Of a stretch of DNA of 64,000 nucleotides, positions 1 through 8,534 are shown in pieces; the first letter of the stretch is position 1, and the number at the start of each line of letters is the position of its first letter. Under the pieces are notes generated by a model, which ran no database searches, was not told where the DNA came from, and was given only the letters and a program-made list of their open reading frames with translations. The position numbers were made by a program, and so were the translations under genes. Source of the DNA: CAJBVG01 sp044337515 (GTDB lineage Bacteria > Bacteroidota > Bacteroidia > Sphingobacteriales > Sphingobacteriaceae); contig JBIINK010000004.1 in NCBI GenBank assembly GCA_044337515.1, positions 11,796-75,795 of the forward strand, read 5' to 3'.

Positions 1-1511
1 GTAGATTTTGGTGGGAAAAATCTAAACAAAGGTGCATTACCAGTTGCCGAATTTGGAGCACCACCTGTACCTAAATCCATTTCCTCCCAAGAATAAGTTA
101 ATTCATCACCATCAGGGTCTGTTGCAGAACCAGTTAATGTAAACGGGGTACTAATTGGAATTGTAAAATTTGAACCTGCTGAAACTACAGGAGGGTTATT
201 CCCAGTAACTGTTTTTACTGGACAGCTGTTTCCAGATCCTGTGCCAATGAAGGCATTAATTTCATCTAAACTAATAGAATGAAAATATGGATCAGAGTGT
301 AAAGCAATATCATCCGCACCACAAATACCAGCGTAAGCCATAATTGTTGTACCACTACCTGGCTCGTAAGCTGTAGAAGCATTTCTATTACCACCACCAC
401 AAGAACTAGTTATGGAGTTAAAAGTATGGTTACCAGCAAATTGGTGACCCATTTCATGTGCTACATAATCAATATCAAATGCATCTGCTACTGGAGATGG
501 TGAGCCTGTAACTCCTTGTGCTTTAGATGAAGTACAAACCACACCTAAACCTGCAATACCACCACCACCTGTACTAAATACGTGTCCAATGTCATAATTC
601 GCAGAACCAATTCTTGCATTACATGCAGTTTGATTTTGAGATAGCATTGCACTACCATTACTATTAGAGTAAGGCGAGCCTGTTAAATATATTAGAGTAT
701 CTGTTTTCGCTACTAAATTCATATGAACAGCTACATCTGTTTCATATACACCATTAACACGGTTCATTGATATAACCATTTTTGCTAATGTTTGTGCTTT
801 CGTTGGACTAGCCAAACCTGTTGCTGCTGTTGCGTATTCAGGAGTACATCCTAATGCCAAACGATATGTTCTTAACTGAACTGCTACAGAAGTTGCACCG
901 CCACGAGCATAATATTCATTAACTCTAGTTTTAGAATCTTGAATAAATTGTTCATCGGCAACCGTAGAGCAATTAAAAGTATTGGCCCAAGAAGGCAAAT
1001 CTCTTCTATAAAAGCTCATGTACTCTGTAGTTGTATTATTCGAAATTGGATTGATAAAATAGCGACCATCTTTAGATAAAACCATAGCATGGAAACCATA
1101 CGGACCAATATCTATTTTAACAATGTTATGAGGATTTTGGATGCTAACTCCAGTGTATGTTTTAATCTCCGAATACTTATTTGCTAATTCTTCCTCCATC
1201 ATAGGAGTTTCAAGCACTTTAAATGTTTCGAAAGATCCATAAGGCATTGGAATATCAATGTTTACTGAGTTTGCGCCTTTAGCTATATAGAAATCAGCAA
1301 TTGGTGCAGTTAATAAAGCAGATTTTAATACCTCATAATTCAAACTAAGAGATCTGAATTTTTCTGGAAATACAATGTTTGTAGTTGCTGTTTTTTTTGC
1401 AGCTGAAACTGTAATATCATTCCAGTAATTTTTACTAGCCGATGATTGTGATACTATTCCTATTAAAATAGCGACAACTAACGCTGTTTTTTTTATGTAT
1501 ACTTTTAACAT
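1..1511 (-). CDS. Secreted reprolysin-like zinc metalloprotease (C-terminus outside window)
   Basis: The frame is open from an ATG at 1511 to the window edge, giving 503 residues; the C-terminus lies beyond position 1. Residues 1-26 form a signal peptide (MLKVYIKK, then a hydrophobic core). The full metzincin zinc site HEMGHQFAGNH is at residues 352-362 (HExxHxxGxxH), with a Met-turn-like IMAYAG about 40 residues later. The match is to the Reprolysin_4/M12B-like peptidases common in Bacteroidota. After the catalytic domain comes a PKD/Ig-like segment (NPPVVSAG... ATDPDGDELTYSW), typical of large proteins secreted by the type IX system; a sorting tail is expected beyond the window but is not seen. 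It probably degrades extracellular protein. Confidence is high for the family; the substrate is unknown. Confidence 0.88.
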   Translation of the reverse strand, partial: MLKVYIKKTALVVAILIGIVSQSSASKNYWNDITVSAAKKTATTNIVFPEKFRSLSLNYEVLKSALLTAPIADFYIAKGANSVNIDIPMPYGSFETFKVLETPMMEEELANKYSEIKTYTGVSIQNPHNIVKIDIGPYGFHAMVLSKDGRYFINPISNNTTTEYMSFYRRDLPSWANTFNCSTVADEQFIQDSKTRVNEYYARGGATSVAVQLRTYRLALGCTPEYATAATGLASPTKAQTLAKMVISMNRVNGVYETDVAVHMNLVAKTDTLIYLTGSPYSNSNGSAMLSQNQTACNARIGSANYDIGHVFSTGGGGIAGLGVVCTSSKAQGVTGSPSPVADAFDIDYVAHEMGHQFAGNHTFNSITSSCGGGNRNASTAYEPGSGTTIMAYAGICGADDIALHSDPYFHSISLDEINAFIGTGSGNSCPVKTVTGNNPPVVSAGSNFTIPISTPFTLTGSATDPDGDELTYSWEEMDLGTGGAPNSATGNAPLFRFFPPKS

Positions 1512-1570
1512 ATGGTTATTTATATTTTGCTAATATATATGATTCAACTACTCTAAGCAATAATCGTGAC

Positions 1571-1610
1571 AAAAAAGAAAAGCCCTCGAATAAGGGCTAA
1601 TTTTTTAAAA
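1571..1610 (-). terminator. Rho-independent terminator, bidirectional
   Basis: The stem AGCCCT/AGGGCT (1581-1586 and 1593-1598) has a six-base loop. It is preceded by an A-run and followed by a T-run, so it can work on either strand. It lies just downstream of the minus-strand gene ending at 1649. Confidence 0.75.
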
Positions 1611-1648
1611 AAATATAGGTGAATATCCCTGTTTTATAGGAATTTATT

Positions 1649-2287
1649 CTAGTATGCTTCTTTTACAGTGGGTGGGTTGTATTTAAATTCGTACATTTTA
1701 ACAAATGCCTTACCTAGTCGAGTAGCTAAATCTGTTTCATAAGTAGCCCCTTTATCAAAAGCTACAATAGTATTAAACTGAACTATATTTTGCTTTTTCA
1801 TCGGACTGTTTTGAGCATAAATCAACTCAAATGGTTTTTGTAATGTTTGTGGAAATAAAAGCACTCGCTTAGTAGTTTCTACAGTATTTGTACGTTTTAC
1901 ATCTATTAATGTAAAATTGATTGTTATGCTTTGTAATTGATCTTTAAAACAAGCAGAAGTAGGTTCCGAGTTCAAATGCAAGATAAGGTTATCATTTTGA
2001 TCAAACGATGCAGCTGTAACTTTATACTCACAATTATTCTTACCAACTATATTCGAAGAGAAGTAAATTATAGGTTTAAATTTCAATATCTTATCTATAA
2101 TCCAAGTCTTCGTTTCTTCCAATGTTGGCTCACGAACAGGTTCAACAACCGGTGGTGGTGGTGGTAAAGGTTTAGGTGCTACTTTCTTTGCTGGTTTTCT
2201 TCTTGCTTTATTAGCAACCTGTGCATCTACTTGACTTACAGAAAATAAAGCAATGAGTATAAAAAATATGGTTAATCTACCTTTCAT
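1649..2287 (-). CDS. Hypothetical secreted protein with proline-rich linker
   Basis: I do not recognise the family. The 212-residue product starts with a clear signal peptide (MKGRLTIFFILIALFSVSQVDAQ). A basic and proline-rich stretch follows at about residues 26-50 (RRKPAKK, then PLPPPPP). A globular domain of about 150 residues comes next, with alternating hydrophobic beta-like segments and two cysteines. There is no lipobox and no transmembrane helix beyond the signal, so it is probably periplasmic or exported. It begins 3 bp after the stop of the E1 dehydrogenase gene and ends before a terminator, so it is likely the last gene of that transcript. A functional link to the dehydrogenase is not implied by sequence. 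Confidence 0.6.
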   Translation of the reverse strand: MKGRLTIFFILIALFSVSQVDAQVANKARRKPAKKVAPKPLPPPPPVVEPVREPTLEETKTWIIDKILKFKPIIYFSSNIVGKNNCEYKVTAASFDQNDNLILHLNSEPTSACFKDQLQSITINFTLIDVKRTNTVETTKRVLLFPQTLQKPFELIYAQNSPMKKQNIVQFNTIVAFDKGATYETDLATRLGKAFVKMYEFKYNPPTVKEAY

Positions 2288-2290
2288 AGG

Positions 2291-4369
2291 TTAATAAGAT
2301 AATAGTTCATTAATAGCAACACTTACTTTTTCCGGGTTAGGTATCATTTCAAATTCTAATGTTGAATTTAAAGGGATGGCAGGTAATACTTCCGATCCAA
2401 TAATTTTTACTGGAGCATCTAGATATTGAAAACATTCCGAAGCAATTCTACCTGCTAAAGCTTGAGCAAAAGAGTTATGAATTGGCTCTTCCGTAAGTAC
2501 CATGCATCTTCCATTCTTCTTCACAGAATTAAAAATCATTTCAGTATCTACAGGGTGAATTGTTCTTAAATCAACAATTTCTACTTGAGTTTTCATAAAT
2601 CGAGATGCACTTTTTGCCCAATAAACACCCATTCCATAAGTAATAATGGTAATGGTATTCGGATGATCTATTGGAGAAGATTCTTGCACAATTCTACCCT
2701 TCCCTATTGGAATGATATAATCTTCTGATGGCTCAATAGATTTAGCATCTTCAGTCCCTTTTATTTTCGACCAATACAATCCTTTATGTTCAAGCATTAC
2801 CACTGGATTAGGGTCGTAGTATGCTGCTTTCATCAAGCCTTTTAAATCTGCTCCAGTTGAAGGATAACAGATTTTGATACCACGAATATTCGCTAAAACC
2901 GATTCAACAGATGATGAATGATAGGGGCCACCACTACCGTAAGCACCAATGGGTACGCGGATGATAGCACTTACTGGCCATTTACCATTTGATAAATAAC
3001 AAGATCTAGAAACCTCTGTAAACAATTGATTCAATCCAGGCCATATATAATCAGCGAATTGAACTTCAACAATTGGTTTCAATCCAACTGCCGACATTCC
3101 AACTGTACTTCCAATGATAAATGCTTCTTGAATTGGTGTATTAAAAACTCGATTAGCTCCAAATTTACCAGCTAAAGTTGCTGCCTCTCTAAATACTCCT
3201 CCTAAACGAGCACCTACATCTTGTCCATATAATAAACATTCAGGGTGCTTCTCCATTAGTTCACGAACAGCAAACAAAGCAGAATCAACCATTAAGGTTG
3301 GTTCATTACCTGCTGGCTCTCTAGTACCTTCCTCTTCAATAACAGGTGTAGGCGCAAAATCGTGAGTATATAAATCTTCAGGACGAGGATCTTCAGCTAT
3401 TAATGCTTTTTCATATTGAACTTGAACATCTTTATGAACTTTAGCATCTAAGGCATCTAAAATTAATTCTTCAATACCACTTTCAATTAGTTGTTTTTTG
3501 AATTTAGGAAAAGGATCTCTTAATGCCGATGCTTCTAAATCGTCTCTGTACCATTCTTTACGAACACCTGAAGTATGGTGATTTAACAATGGAACTTTTG
3601 CATGTATTAAAAAAGGCCTTCTTTCTTTACGTACTAAAGCAATAACTTCTTCGATAGTTTTATAACAAGAATTAAAATCTGTTCCATCTATAGATCGAAC
3701 TTCCAATCCTTTAAAACCTTCCGCATATTCATTGGCATCCATTGCACGTATTTCGTTCGCACTTGCCGATATGTCCCATTCATTATCTTGAACTAAATAG
3801 ATAATTGGAAGTTTCTTTAGAACAGCCATTTGGAATGCTTCTGAAACTTCACCTTCGGTGATGCAAGCATCTCCAAGAGAGCATACTACAATTGGCGATT
3901 GATCTGAAACTTCTGCTAATCCTGTATTCTCTTTATACTGAATTCCCATAGCCACCCCTGTTGTTGGAATAGCTTGCATCCCTGTTGCTGAGGATTGATG
4001 TGGAATTTTAGGCATATCAGGTCTGTTTAGACTTGGATGACAGTAATATGTTCTTCCTCCTGAAAATGGATCATCACGCTTCGCAAGTAATTGAAGCATT
4101 AATTCAAATGGCTTCATGCCAATACCTAAAAGCATGGCATCATCTCTATAATAAGCTGATAAATAATCTTGTGGTTTTAATTGCAAACCCATTGCTAATT
4201 GAATAGCCTCATGCCCACGAGAAGTAGCATGTACATATTTTGCAGTAACTTCTTTATTTGCTTCGTAAAGTTCAGTAAGAGCCTTTGCTGTGCACATTAA
4301 CTCCCATGCTTTCAATAAGATATCTTCAGCTATTTGAGGTTCTTGAGGTTTTTTGTCTTTACTTGCCAT
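2291..4369 (-). CDS. Fused 2-oxoacid dehydrogenase E1 (alpha + beta), TPP-dependent
   Basis: This is a single-chain E1 of the 2-oxoacid (branched-chain/pyruvate-type) dehydrogenase complex, decarboxylating a 2-oxoacid with thiamine diphosphate. The alpha half carries the TPP motif GDACITEGE...VQDN (about residues 166-196). The beta half starts near residue 358 (LMVDSALFAVRELMEK) and includes the usual beta-subunit signatures (GQDVG, PIQEAFIIG, VEVQFADYIWPG). Alpha-beta fusions of about 660-700 residues are common in Bacteroidota. I prefer the start MASKD at 4369 over the upstream ATG at 4387, because a -7-like TATCTTTG (4392-4385) overlaps the upstream ATG. The exact 2-oxoacid cannot be told from sequence. 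It could supply acyl-CoA from branched-chain amino acids alongside the neighbouring aromatic catabolism. Confidence 0.85.
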   Translation of the reverse strand: MASKDKKPQEPQIAEDILLKAWELMCTAKALTELYEANKEVTAKYVHATSRGHEAIQLAMGLQLKPQDYLSAYYRDDAMLLGIGMKPFELMLQLLAKRDDPFSGGRTYYCHPSLNRPDMPKIPHQSSATGMQAIPTTGVAMGIQYKENTGLAEVSDQSPIVVCSLGDACITEGEVSEAFQMAVLKKLPIIYLVQDNEWDISASANEIRAMDANEYAEGFKGLEVRSIDGTDFNSCYKTIEEVIALVRKERRPFLIHAKVPLLNHHTSGVRKEWYRDDLEASALRDPFPKFKKQLIESGIEELILDALDAKVHKDVQVQYEKALIAEDPRPEDLYTHDFAPTPVIEEEGTREPAGNEPTLMVDSALFAVRELMEKHPECLLYGQDVGARLGGVFREAATLAGKFGANRVFNTPIQEAFIIGSTVGMSAVGLKPIVEVQFADYIWPGLNQLFTEVSRSCYLSNGKWPVSAIIRVPIGAYGSGGPYHSSSVESVLANIRGIKICYPSTGADLKGLMKAAYYDPNPVVMLEHKGLYWSKIKGTEDAKSIEPSEDYIIPIGKGRIVQESSPIDHPNTITIITYGMGVYWAKSASRFMKTQVEIVDLRTIHPVDTEMIFNSVKKNGRCMVLTEEPIHNSFAQALAGRIASECFQYLDAPVKIIGSEVLPAIPLNSTLEFEMIPNPEKVSVAINELLSY

Positions 4370-4384
4370 AGGTTGGGAAAAGAA

Positions 4385-4392
4385 CAAAGATA
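4385..4392 (-). promoter_or_regulatory. Putative -7 promoter element of the E1 gene
   Basis: TATCTTTG matches the Bacteroidota -7 consensus TAnnTTTG and lies 15 nt upstream of the chosen ATG at 4369. No clear TTG (-33) is seen, because the upstream DNA is a repeat array. Confidence 0.4.
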
Positions 4393-4398
4393 ATAAAT

Positions 4399-4483
4399 AG
4401 TAGTGAGTAGTGGGTATTGAGTAATTGGTATTAGTAAATTTAGTAATTACTCATTACTCATTACTCAATACCCACTACCCTAT
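4399..4483. repeat. Intergenic quasi-palindromic word array
   Basis: The left arm is built of GAGTAGTGGGTATTGAGTAA-type words and the right arm (TTACTCATTACTC...CCCACTACCC) is its near reverse complement, with an AT-rich centre. It can fold into a long imperfect hairpin. It lies between the crotonase and E1 genes. Confidence 0.85.
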
Positions 4484-5235
4484 TTAGTTTTAAATTTATT
4501 AATTGCATTTACCGTAAAATCCGACAATACTAATTTACCGCTCATTTCTGCACGTTCAATTAATAAAGTATCCCAATGTTCGGTTCCTTGCCAAGCTGCT
4601 TTTTTCAATAACATCATGGCTTCGGGATTTGAAGTTGATAAGCGTTGTGCTAATTGATGAATTGCTTCATCTAATTGATTGATTTCGTCGAATATCTCAG
4701 CATACAATCCTTTTTCTTTAGCCCATTGTGCAGTCTGCCATTCGCTAGCATTAATTGCTAATTGACAAAATGCTGATGAACCAACTTTTCGTTCAACTGC
4801 CGGACCAACTACAAATGGTCCAATGCCTACTGCTAATTCGCTAAGTTTTACAGATGCAGTTGATAATGCTAACGTATAATCTGCAGCAGATGCTAGTCCA
4901 ACACCACCACCAACAGCTTTCCCTTGAACTCTTGCAATTACAAATTTTGGTGCTTTGCGCATTGCATTTATCACCCCTGCAAACCCTGAGAAGAATATTT
5001 TTCCAGTTTCTAAATCTTTAATTGAAATTAACTCATCAAAGCTAGCCCCTGCACAAAATGCTTTCTCGCCTTCACTTTGCAAAACAATAACTTTTGCATC
5101 ATCATTTTTGCCCATCGCTTCAATTTCTGAAGCTAATTTTCTTAATATTTCTCCTGGAAGAGAATTACTCTGAGGATGAAAAAATGTAATGGTTCCAATG
5201 CCTTCTGTGATAGTTGATCTTACGTATGCGTCCAT
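4480..5235 (-). CDS. Enoyl-CoA hydratase/isomerase family protein (possible PaaF-like)
   Basis: This is a 251-residue crotonase. The oxyanion-hole segments are seen at about residues 60-66 (AFCAGAS) and 107-114 (KAVGGGVG), in the expected order. It is the second crotonase near the phenylacetate genes; the other, paaG, is inside the operon. In the phenylacetate pathway two crotonases are needed: PaaG for the epoxide-oxepin isomerisation and PaaF for 2,3-dehydroadipyl-CoA hydration. This one could fill the PaaF role, but that is inference from location. It could equally serve branched-chain acyl-CoA oxidation with the adjacent E1 gene. The start ATG at 5235 is immediately preceded by an 18-bp inverted repeat. 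Confidence 0.75.
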   Translation of the reverse strand: MDAYVRSTITEGIGTITFFHPQSNSLPGEILRKLASEIEAMGKNDDAKVIVLQSEGEKAFCAGASFDELISIKDLETGKIFFSGFAGVINAMRKAPKFVIARVQGKAVGGGVGLASAADYTLALSTASVKLSELAVGIGPFVVGPAVERKVGSSAFCQLAINASEWQTAQWAKEKGLYAEIFDEINQLDEAIHQLAQRLSTSNPEAMMLLKKAAWQGTEHWDTLLIERAEMSGKLVLSDFTVNAINKFKTK

Positions 5236-5239
5236 GATA

Positions 5240-5300
5240 GAAATTAGAATTGAGATTTTAGTATTTAGACAAATATATAAATAATCTCAATTCTAATTTC
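5240..5300. repeat. Perfect 18-bp inverted repeat between two genes
   Basis: GAAATTAGAATTGAGATT (5240-5257) is exactly mirrored at 5283-5300 around a 25-bp AT-rich loop. It falls between the TonB receptor stop and the crotonase start and could end or attenuate transcription. It is built of the same GAATTAG/GAATTGAG-type words as other arrays here. Confidence 0.85.
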
Positions 5301-5329
5301 TTTCCTCACTCGATTCTCGATACTAGGTA

Positions 5330-7699
5330 CTAGAAAGTAATTCTGTACAATGGTACTGGGAAAAATCCTTGCTGATATTCTGTGGTGATCTTATTGGTTT
5401 CAGGGTTATAACTTTGACGGAAAACATTTTCATGATTAGTTATGTTTTGAAAGTCGACTGCAAACTCTGAAGTATATTTTTTATGCTCTTGGCGGAATGA
5501 TATTTTAAAGTCTGTTCTAAAATAGGCTGCTTGTAAATCTGAGTAAGCATTTGTTTCATTATATACAGCTTCCTTTTGTACTGATGAAGCAGCAAAATCT
5601 AATGGCGTTAAGTATTTACCTCCAGATTGAGTTACTTTAAAATTAAGTGTAAGTACATTTCCTTTTTTACCAATGTTGAATTCTTTCCCAATTAAAGCAT
5701 TAACAACATACTTTGTATTAAATGCAGTATTTCGTTCAACTACATCACTTCCTTTATATTTAGAATCGAAAACAGAGGTGGTTAATAAATAATAAAATCC
5801 TTTATTGAAAAATCGCTCCAATGTCAACTCTATACCATAGTTTGTAGCAGTACCGTTATTTATTAAACTATCTACATTCGATGGGGCAAAATCAGCACCA
5901 GTATTTACTGAAGAAAACGAACTTGCATTAGAAGTTACAGGTATGTTATATAATGATTGATAATACGTCTCGACTTTTAAACGTGTTAATTCATTTATTG
6001 ATAAATCATATGCAGCTACAAAATGATTGCTGTAAGTGAAATCTAAGTTTTTGTTCGTGAAATTCACACCAGTTGAAGTTGGAGTCATTACATAATAAGT
6101 ATAAATACTTTGTGCTTGAGCATGTAAACCATAAGCTACAGAAAACGACTGACGAGCATCCATCATGTATTTCAACCCAACTCTAGGTTCTATAGAACTT
6201 ACATTTGATAAATTATGATATTGTGTATGCAGTCCAGCATTAATCGCAAAATTATCGGTAAAGCGATGCTTCCATTGAGCGTAAGCTTGAAGCATATAAA
6301 TTTTATCGTTAATATCTACATTCTTTCTTTTCGTAGCATCAGGGAAAATCCTAGCATTGTACAAATCAAAAGATGTCAGTTCATTTATAAACCCTACTTG
6401 AACAGTATTCTTTGCATTTATTTTGTGCGTTAATAATGCATTTCCACTCCACTTATTTGTTTTGAATTCCGCTTCAGCAGAAGGAAACTCTTGACGAGTA
6501 ATGTAACTTATAGAATCTCCTTTAAAGTTCTCGAAGGTTGTGGTTAAACCTGCTGTAAATTTCAAATTTGTTTTTGTATTAATTTGATGTTCTAAAATCA
6601 AACCTGTAATACTTGTAGCATAGCTAACTTTCGTATTTGTATTTGCAGTGCCATATAAATCAGGCTGTGTAGTATCTACATCATTTCCTAAAAAGTCTAC
6701 TTTACTATTTCCTGCAATTCCAAAAATTGACAAGCTCGTTTTGGGAGAAATAGGTAAATAAACTTTATAGTTTATATCTTGATAAATAGGCACAGCAGTA
6801 CCTGTTCCAAAATTGATGCCCATTGCTTTAAATACACCTAATGTTGAATAACGGTAGTTTACTAAATAAGATGCTTTCGATTTTTTTGAAAAAGGACCTT
6901 CTGCCCCAAATTCAAATCCATTAAATCCAATTTGTCCAACATATTCTGATTTGTCAGCATTTCCATTTCTAAGTCTTAAATCAAATACGCCCGCTGTAGC
7001 ATTTCCATATTGTGCAGGGAAAGCTCCAGTCATGAAATCCGATTTATCTAAATTGTTATTGTTTAGCATACTCACTGGACCGCCAGTGCTCGTTAGCGCA
7101 CCAAAGTGATTCGGGTTGGGGATATTTAATCCTTCCATTTGCCATAGCATACCTTGTGGAGAATTTCCTCTAACAACAATGTCGTTTCGAGAATCATTTG
7201 CGCCAACAACACCGGCAAAGTTTGCAGCCATACGAGATGGATCACCGAGTGCTCCTGCATACTTCTTCGTATCTTCTAAGTTAAACGATCGAGCACTTAC
7301 AGTACTCATTTCATTATTTGTTGATAGTTTATCATCTGATTTTTTATAGACGATATTTACTTCCGACAACTTATTTACACGTTCTGTTAAGCTAATATTT
7401 AGTTCTACTTCCTTACCAGCAGTAACAAGTACATTATTAATAGTTTGCTCTTCATAACCTAAGAAAGTTATTTTGAATGATTGTCGGCCAATTGGAACAT
7501 TTATTAATCTAAACTCGCCATTTATATCTGTTGATACACCTAGTACTGGTGAAGAATTCAAAAGGATAATGTTAACTCCAGGCATTGGGCTGTGAGAGGC
7601 TTCATCAACAATTTTACCTCTAAGGGTTTGTTTGTTTTGAGCATTTGCTATCGTACTTAATACGAATAATAGAGATAAGAAGTAAATTTTTAGTTTCAT
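5330..7699 (-). CDS. TonB-dependent receptor with CarboxypepD_reg N-domain
   Basis: This is an outer-membrane TonB-dependent transporter of the Bacteroidota type. I chose the start at 7699 because it gives a clean signal peptide (MKLKIYFLSLLFVLSTIANAQ). A CarboxypepD_reg-like domain follows at about residues 22-110 (LRGKIVDEASHSPMPGVNI). The plug domain is near 140-230 (DIVVRGNSPQGMLWQMEGL), then a beta-barrel to the C-terminal ...PLYRITF. No SusD partner is adjacent, so it is not a standard SusCD pair. The substrate is unknown; an aromatic acid or a metal chelate would fit the context but is not shown. Two perfect Fnr-type boxes lie upstream, beside a Crp/Fnr regulator gene. Confidence 0.9.
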   Translation of the reverse strand: MKLKIYFLSLLFVLSTIANAQNKQTLRGKIVDEASHSPMPGVNIILLNSSPVLGVSTDINGEFRLINVPIGRQSFKITFLGYEEQTINNVLVTAGKEVELNISLTERVNKLSEVNIVYKKSDDKLSTNNEMSTVSARSFNLEDTKKYAGALGDPSRMAANFAGVVGANDSRNDIVVRGNSPQGMLWQMEGLNIPNPNHFGALTSTGGPVSMLNNNNLDKSDFMTGAFPAQYGNATAGVFDLRLRNGNADKSEYVGQIGFNGFEFGAEGPFSKKSKASYLVNYRYSTLGVFKAMGINFGTGTAVPIYQDINYKVYLPISPKTSLSIFGIAGNSKVDFLGNDVDTTQPDLYGTANTNTKVSYATSITGLILEHQINTKTNLKFTAGLTTTFENFKGDSISYITRQEFPSAEAEFKTNKWSGNALLTHKINAKNTVQVGFINELTSFDLYNARIFPDATKRKNVDINDKIYMLQAYAQWKHRFTDNFAINAGLHTQYHNLSNVSSIEPRVGLKYMMDARQSFSVAYGLHAQAQSIYTYYVMTPTSTGVNFTNKNLDFTYSNHFVAAYDLSINELTRLKVETYYQSLYNIPVTSNASSFSSVNTGADFAPSNVDSLINNGTATNYGIELTLERFFNKGFYYLLTTSVFDSKYKGSDVVERNTAFNTKYVVNALIGKEFNIGKKGNVLTLNFKVTQSGGKYLTPLDFAASSVQKEAVYNETNAYSDLQAAYFRTDFKISFRQEHKKYTSEFAVDFQNITNHENVFRQSYNPETNKITTEYQQGFFPVPLYRITF

Positions 7700-7725
7700 T
7701 TTTTCTGATTTGATGACACAAAAGT

Positions 7726-7733
7726 GAAACATA
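7726..7733 (-). promoter_or_regulatory. Putative -7 element of the TonB receptor
   Basis: TATGTTTC differs by one base from TAnnTTTG and lies 26 nt upstream of the ATG at 7699. The nearer Fnr-type box is centred about 27 bp upstream of it, roughly where a class II activator would sit. Confidence 0.35.
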
Positions 7734-7748
7734 TAATTGGATTAACTC

Positions 7749-7764
7749 CTTGACTTAAGTCAAG
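7749..7764. promoter_or_regulatory. Fnr/Crp-type operator, proximal box
   Basis: CTTGACTTAAGTCAAG is a perfect 16-bp palindrome of the form TTGAC-N4-GTCAA, one base per half-site from the Fnr consensus TTGAT-N4-ATCAA. It is centred about 57 bp upstream of the TonB receptor start. The adjacent Crp/Fnr regulator is the natural candidate to bind it. Confidence 0.6.
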
Positions 7765-7784
7765 AAATCATTACAATTGAATTT

Positions 7785-7800
7785 ATTGATTTGGATCAAT
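7785..7800. promoter_or_regulatory. Fnr/Crp-type operator, distal box
   Basis: ATTGATTTGGATCAAT carries an exact TTGAT-N4-ATCAA Fnr consensus. It is centred 36 bp from the proximal box and overlaps the last base of the regulator's stop codon. Confidence 0.6.
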
Positions 7801-8375
7801 TAGGATAACAAGCGTTTTCTAATTCTGCTAAGCGCTTCGGGAGTAACCCCTAAATAAGAGGCAATTGTGTATTGTGGTACTCTTTGGATAAGATCCGGAC
7901 GATTCTTAGAAAAATGAATATAGCGCTCTTTAGGAGATTGAAATAAAAGTGAATTATTTCTAAGTGATATTTGTATAAATAAAAACTCAGCCATTAAACG
8001 ACCGAATTTTTGAAAATTATCTACCTTGCTATAGAAAGATTGAATCGTATCATAATCCAATAGCACTAACTCACAATCTTCAATAGCTTCAATATATAAT
8101 TTACCAGGTTGTCTTAATAGGAAACTGCTGTAATCTGATAAATAATCATTCTCAGAAAAGAAAGCCTCCACATATTCTTTTCCGTCTTTAATATGATAAC
8201 ATTTCAGCAATCCTTTATTACAAAAAGTAACATCATTACAAATATCTCCTTCCGATTGTAATTTTTCTCCTTTTTTCAAATAGACTAATCGCAATGCTGG
8301 TTTAAGCAAATTCCAGTCTTCATCCGATAGTGGGATGAAATTGCTATAGTACTTTTTGATTTGATCAAACTGCAT
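7800..8375 (-). CDS. Crp/Fnr family transcriptional regulator
   Basis: This 191-residue protein has an N-terminal cyclic-nucleotide-binding-like beta-barrel (about residues 20-115, with LKKGEKLQSEGDICNDVTF) and a short C-terminal winged-helix end (QYTIASYLGVTPEALSRIRKRL). This is the short Bacteroidota Crp/Fnr type. No cysteine cluster for an Fe-S sensor is seen, so it is not a classical Fnr oxygen sensor. The ligand is unknown. It lies directly upstream of the TonB receptor on the same strand, and the 67-100 bp between the genes hold two perfect Fnr-like palindromes. The simplest reading is that it controls the receptor. Its own start codon abuts an 8-bp tandem array of about 12 copies. Confidence 0.85.
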   Translation of the reverse strand: MQFDQIKKYYSNFIPLSDEDWNLLKPALRLVYLKKGEKLQSEGDICNDVTFCNKGLLKCYHIKDGKEYVEAFFSENDYLSDYSSFLLRQPGKLYIEAIEDCELVLLDYDTIQSFYSKVDNFQKFGRLMAEFLFIQISLRNNSLLFQSPKERYIHFSKNRPDLIQRVPQYTIASYLGVTPEALSRIRKRLLS

Positions 8376-8530
8376 TATTGGGTTATTGGGTTATTGGGTT
8401 ATTGGGTTATTGGGTTATTGGGTTATTGGGTTATTGGGTTATTGGGTTATTGGGTTATTGGGTTATTGGGTTAAATTTATTTTTTTGAACTCTATCAACC
8501 CAATAACTTATTAACAAATAACCTAATAAC
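8376..8530. repeat. 8-bp tandem array (ATTGGGTT) with partial inverted partner
   Basis: About 12 nearly perfect copies of ATTGGGTT run from 8376 to 8473, directly upstream of the Crp/Fnr start codon on the minus strand. After an AT-rich gap, degenerate reverse-complement words (AACCCAATAACTTATTAAC) follow to about 8530. The array occupies the leader or promoter of the regulator, so copy-number change could alter its expression. Confidence 0.95.
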
Positions 8531-8534
8531 TTTT

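Noticed and set aside
7800..8375. Oxygen-sensing classical FNR
   Set aside because: The N-terminal cysteine cluster needed for a [4Fe-4S] sensor is absent, so only the Crp/Fnr family is assigned.
8376..8473. CRISPR-like array from regular repeats
   Set aside because: Units are 7-8 bp with no unique spacers and no cas genes nearby; this and similar arrays are simple tandem repeats.
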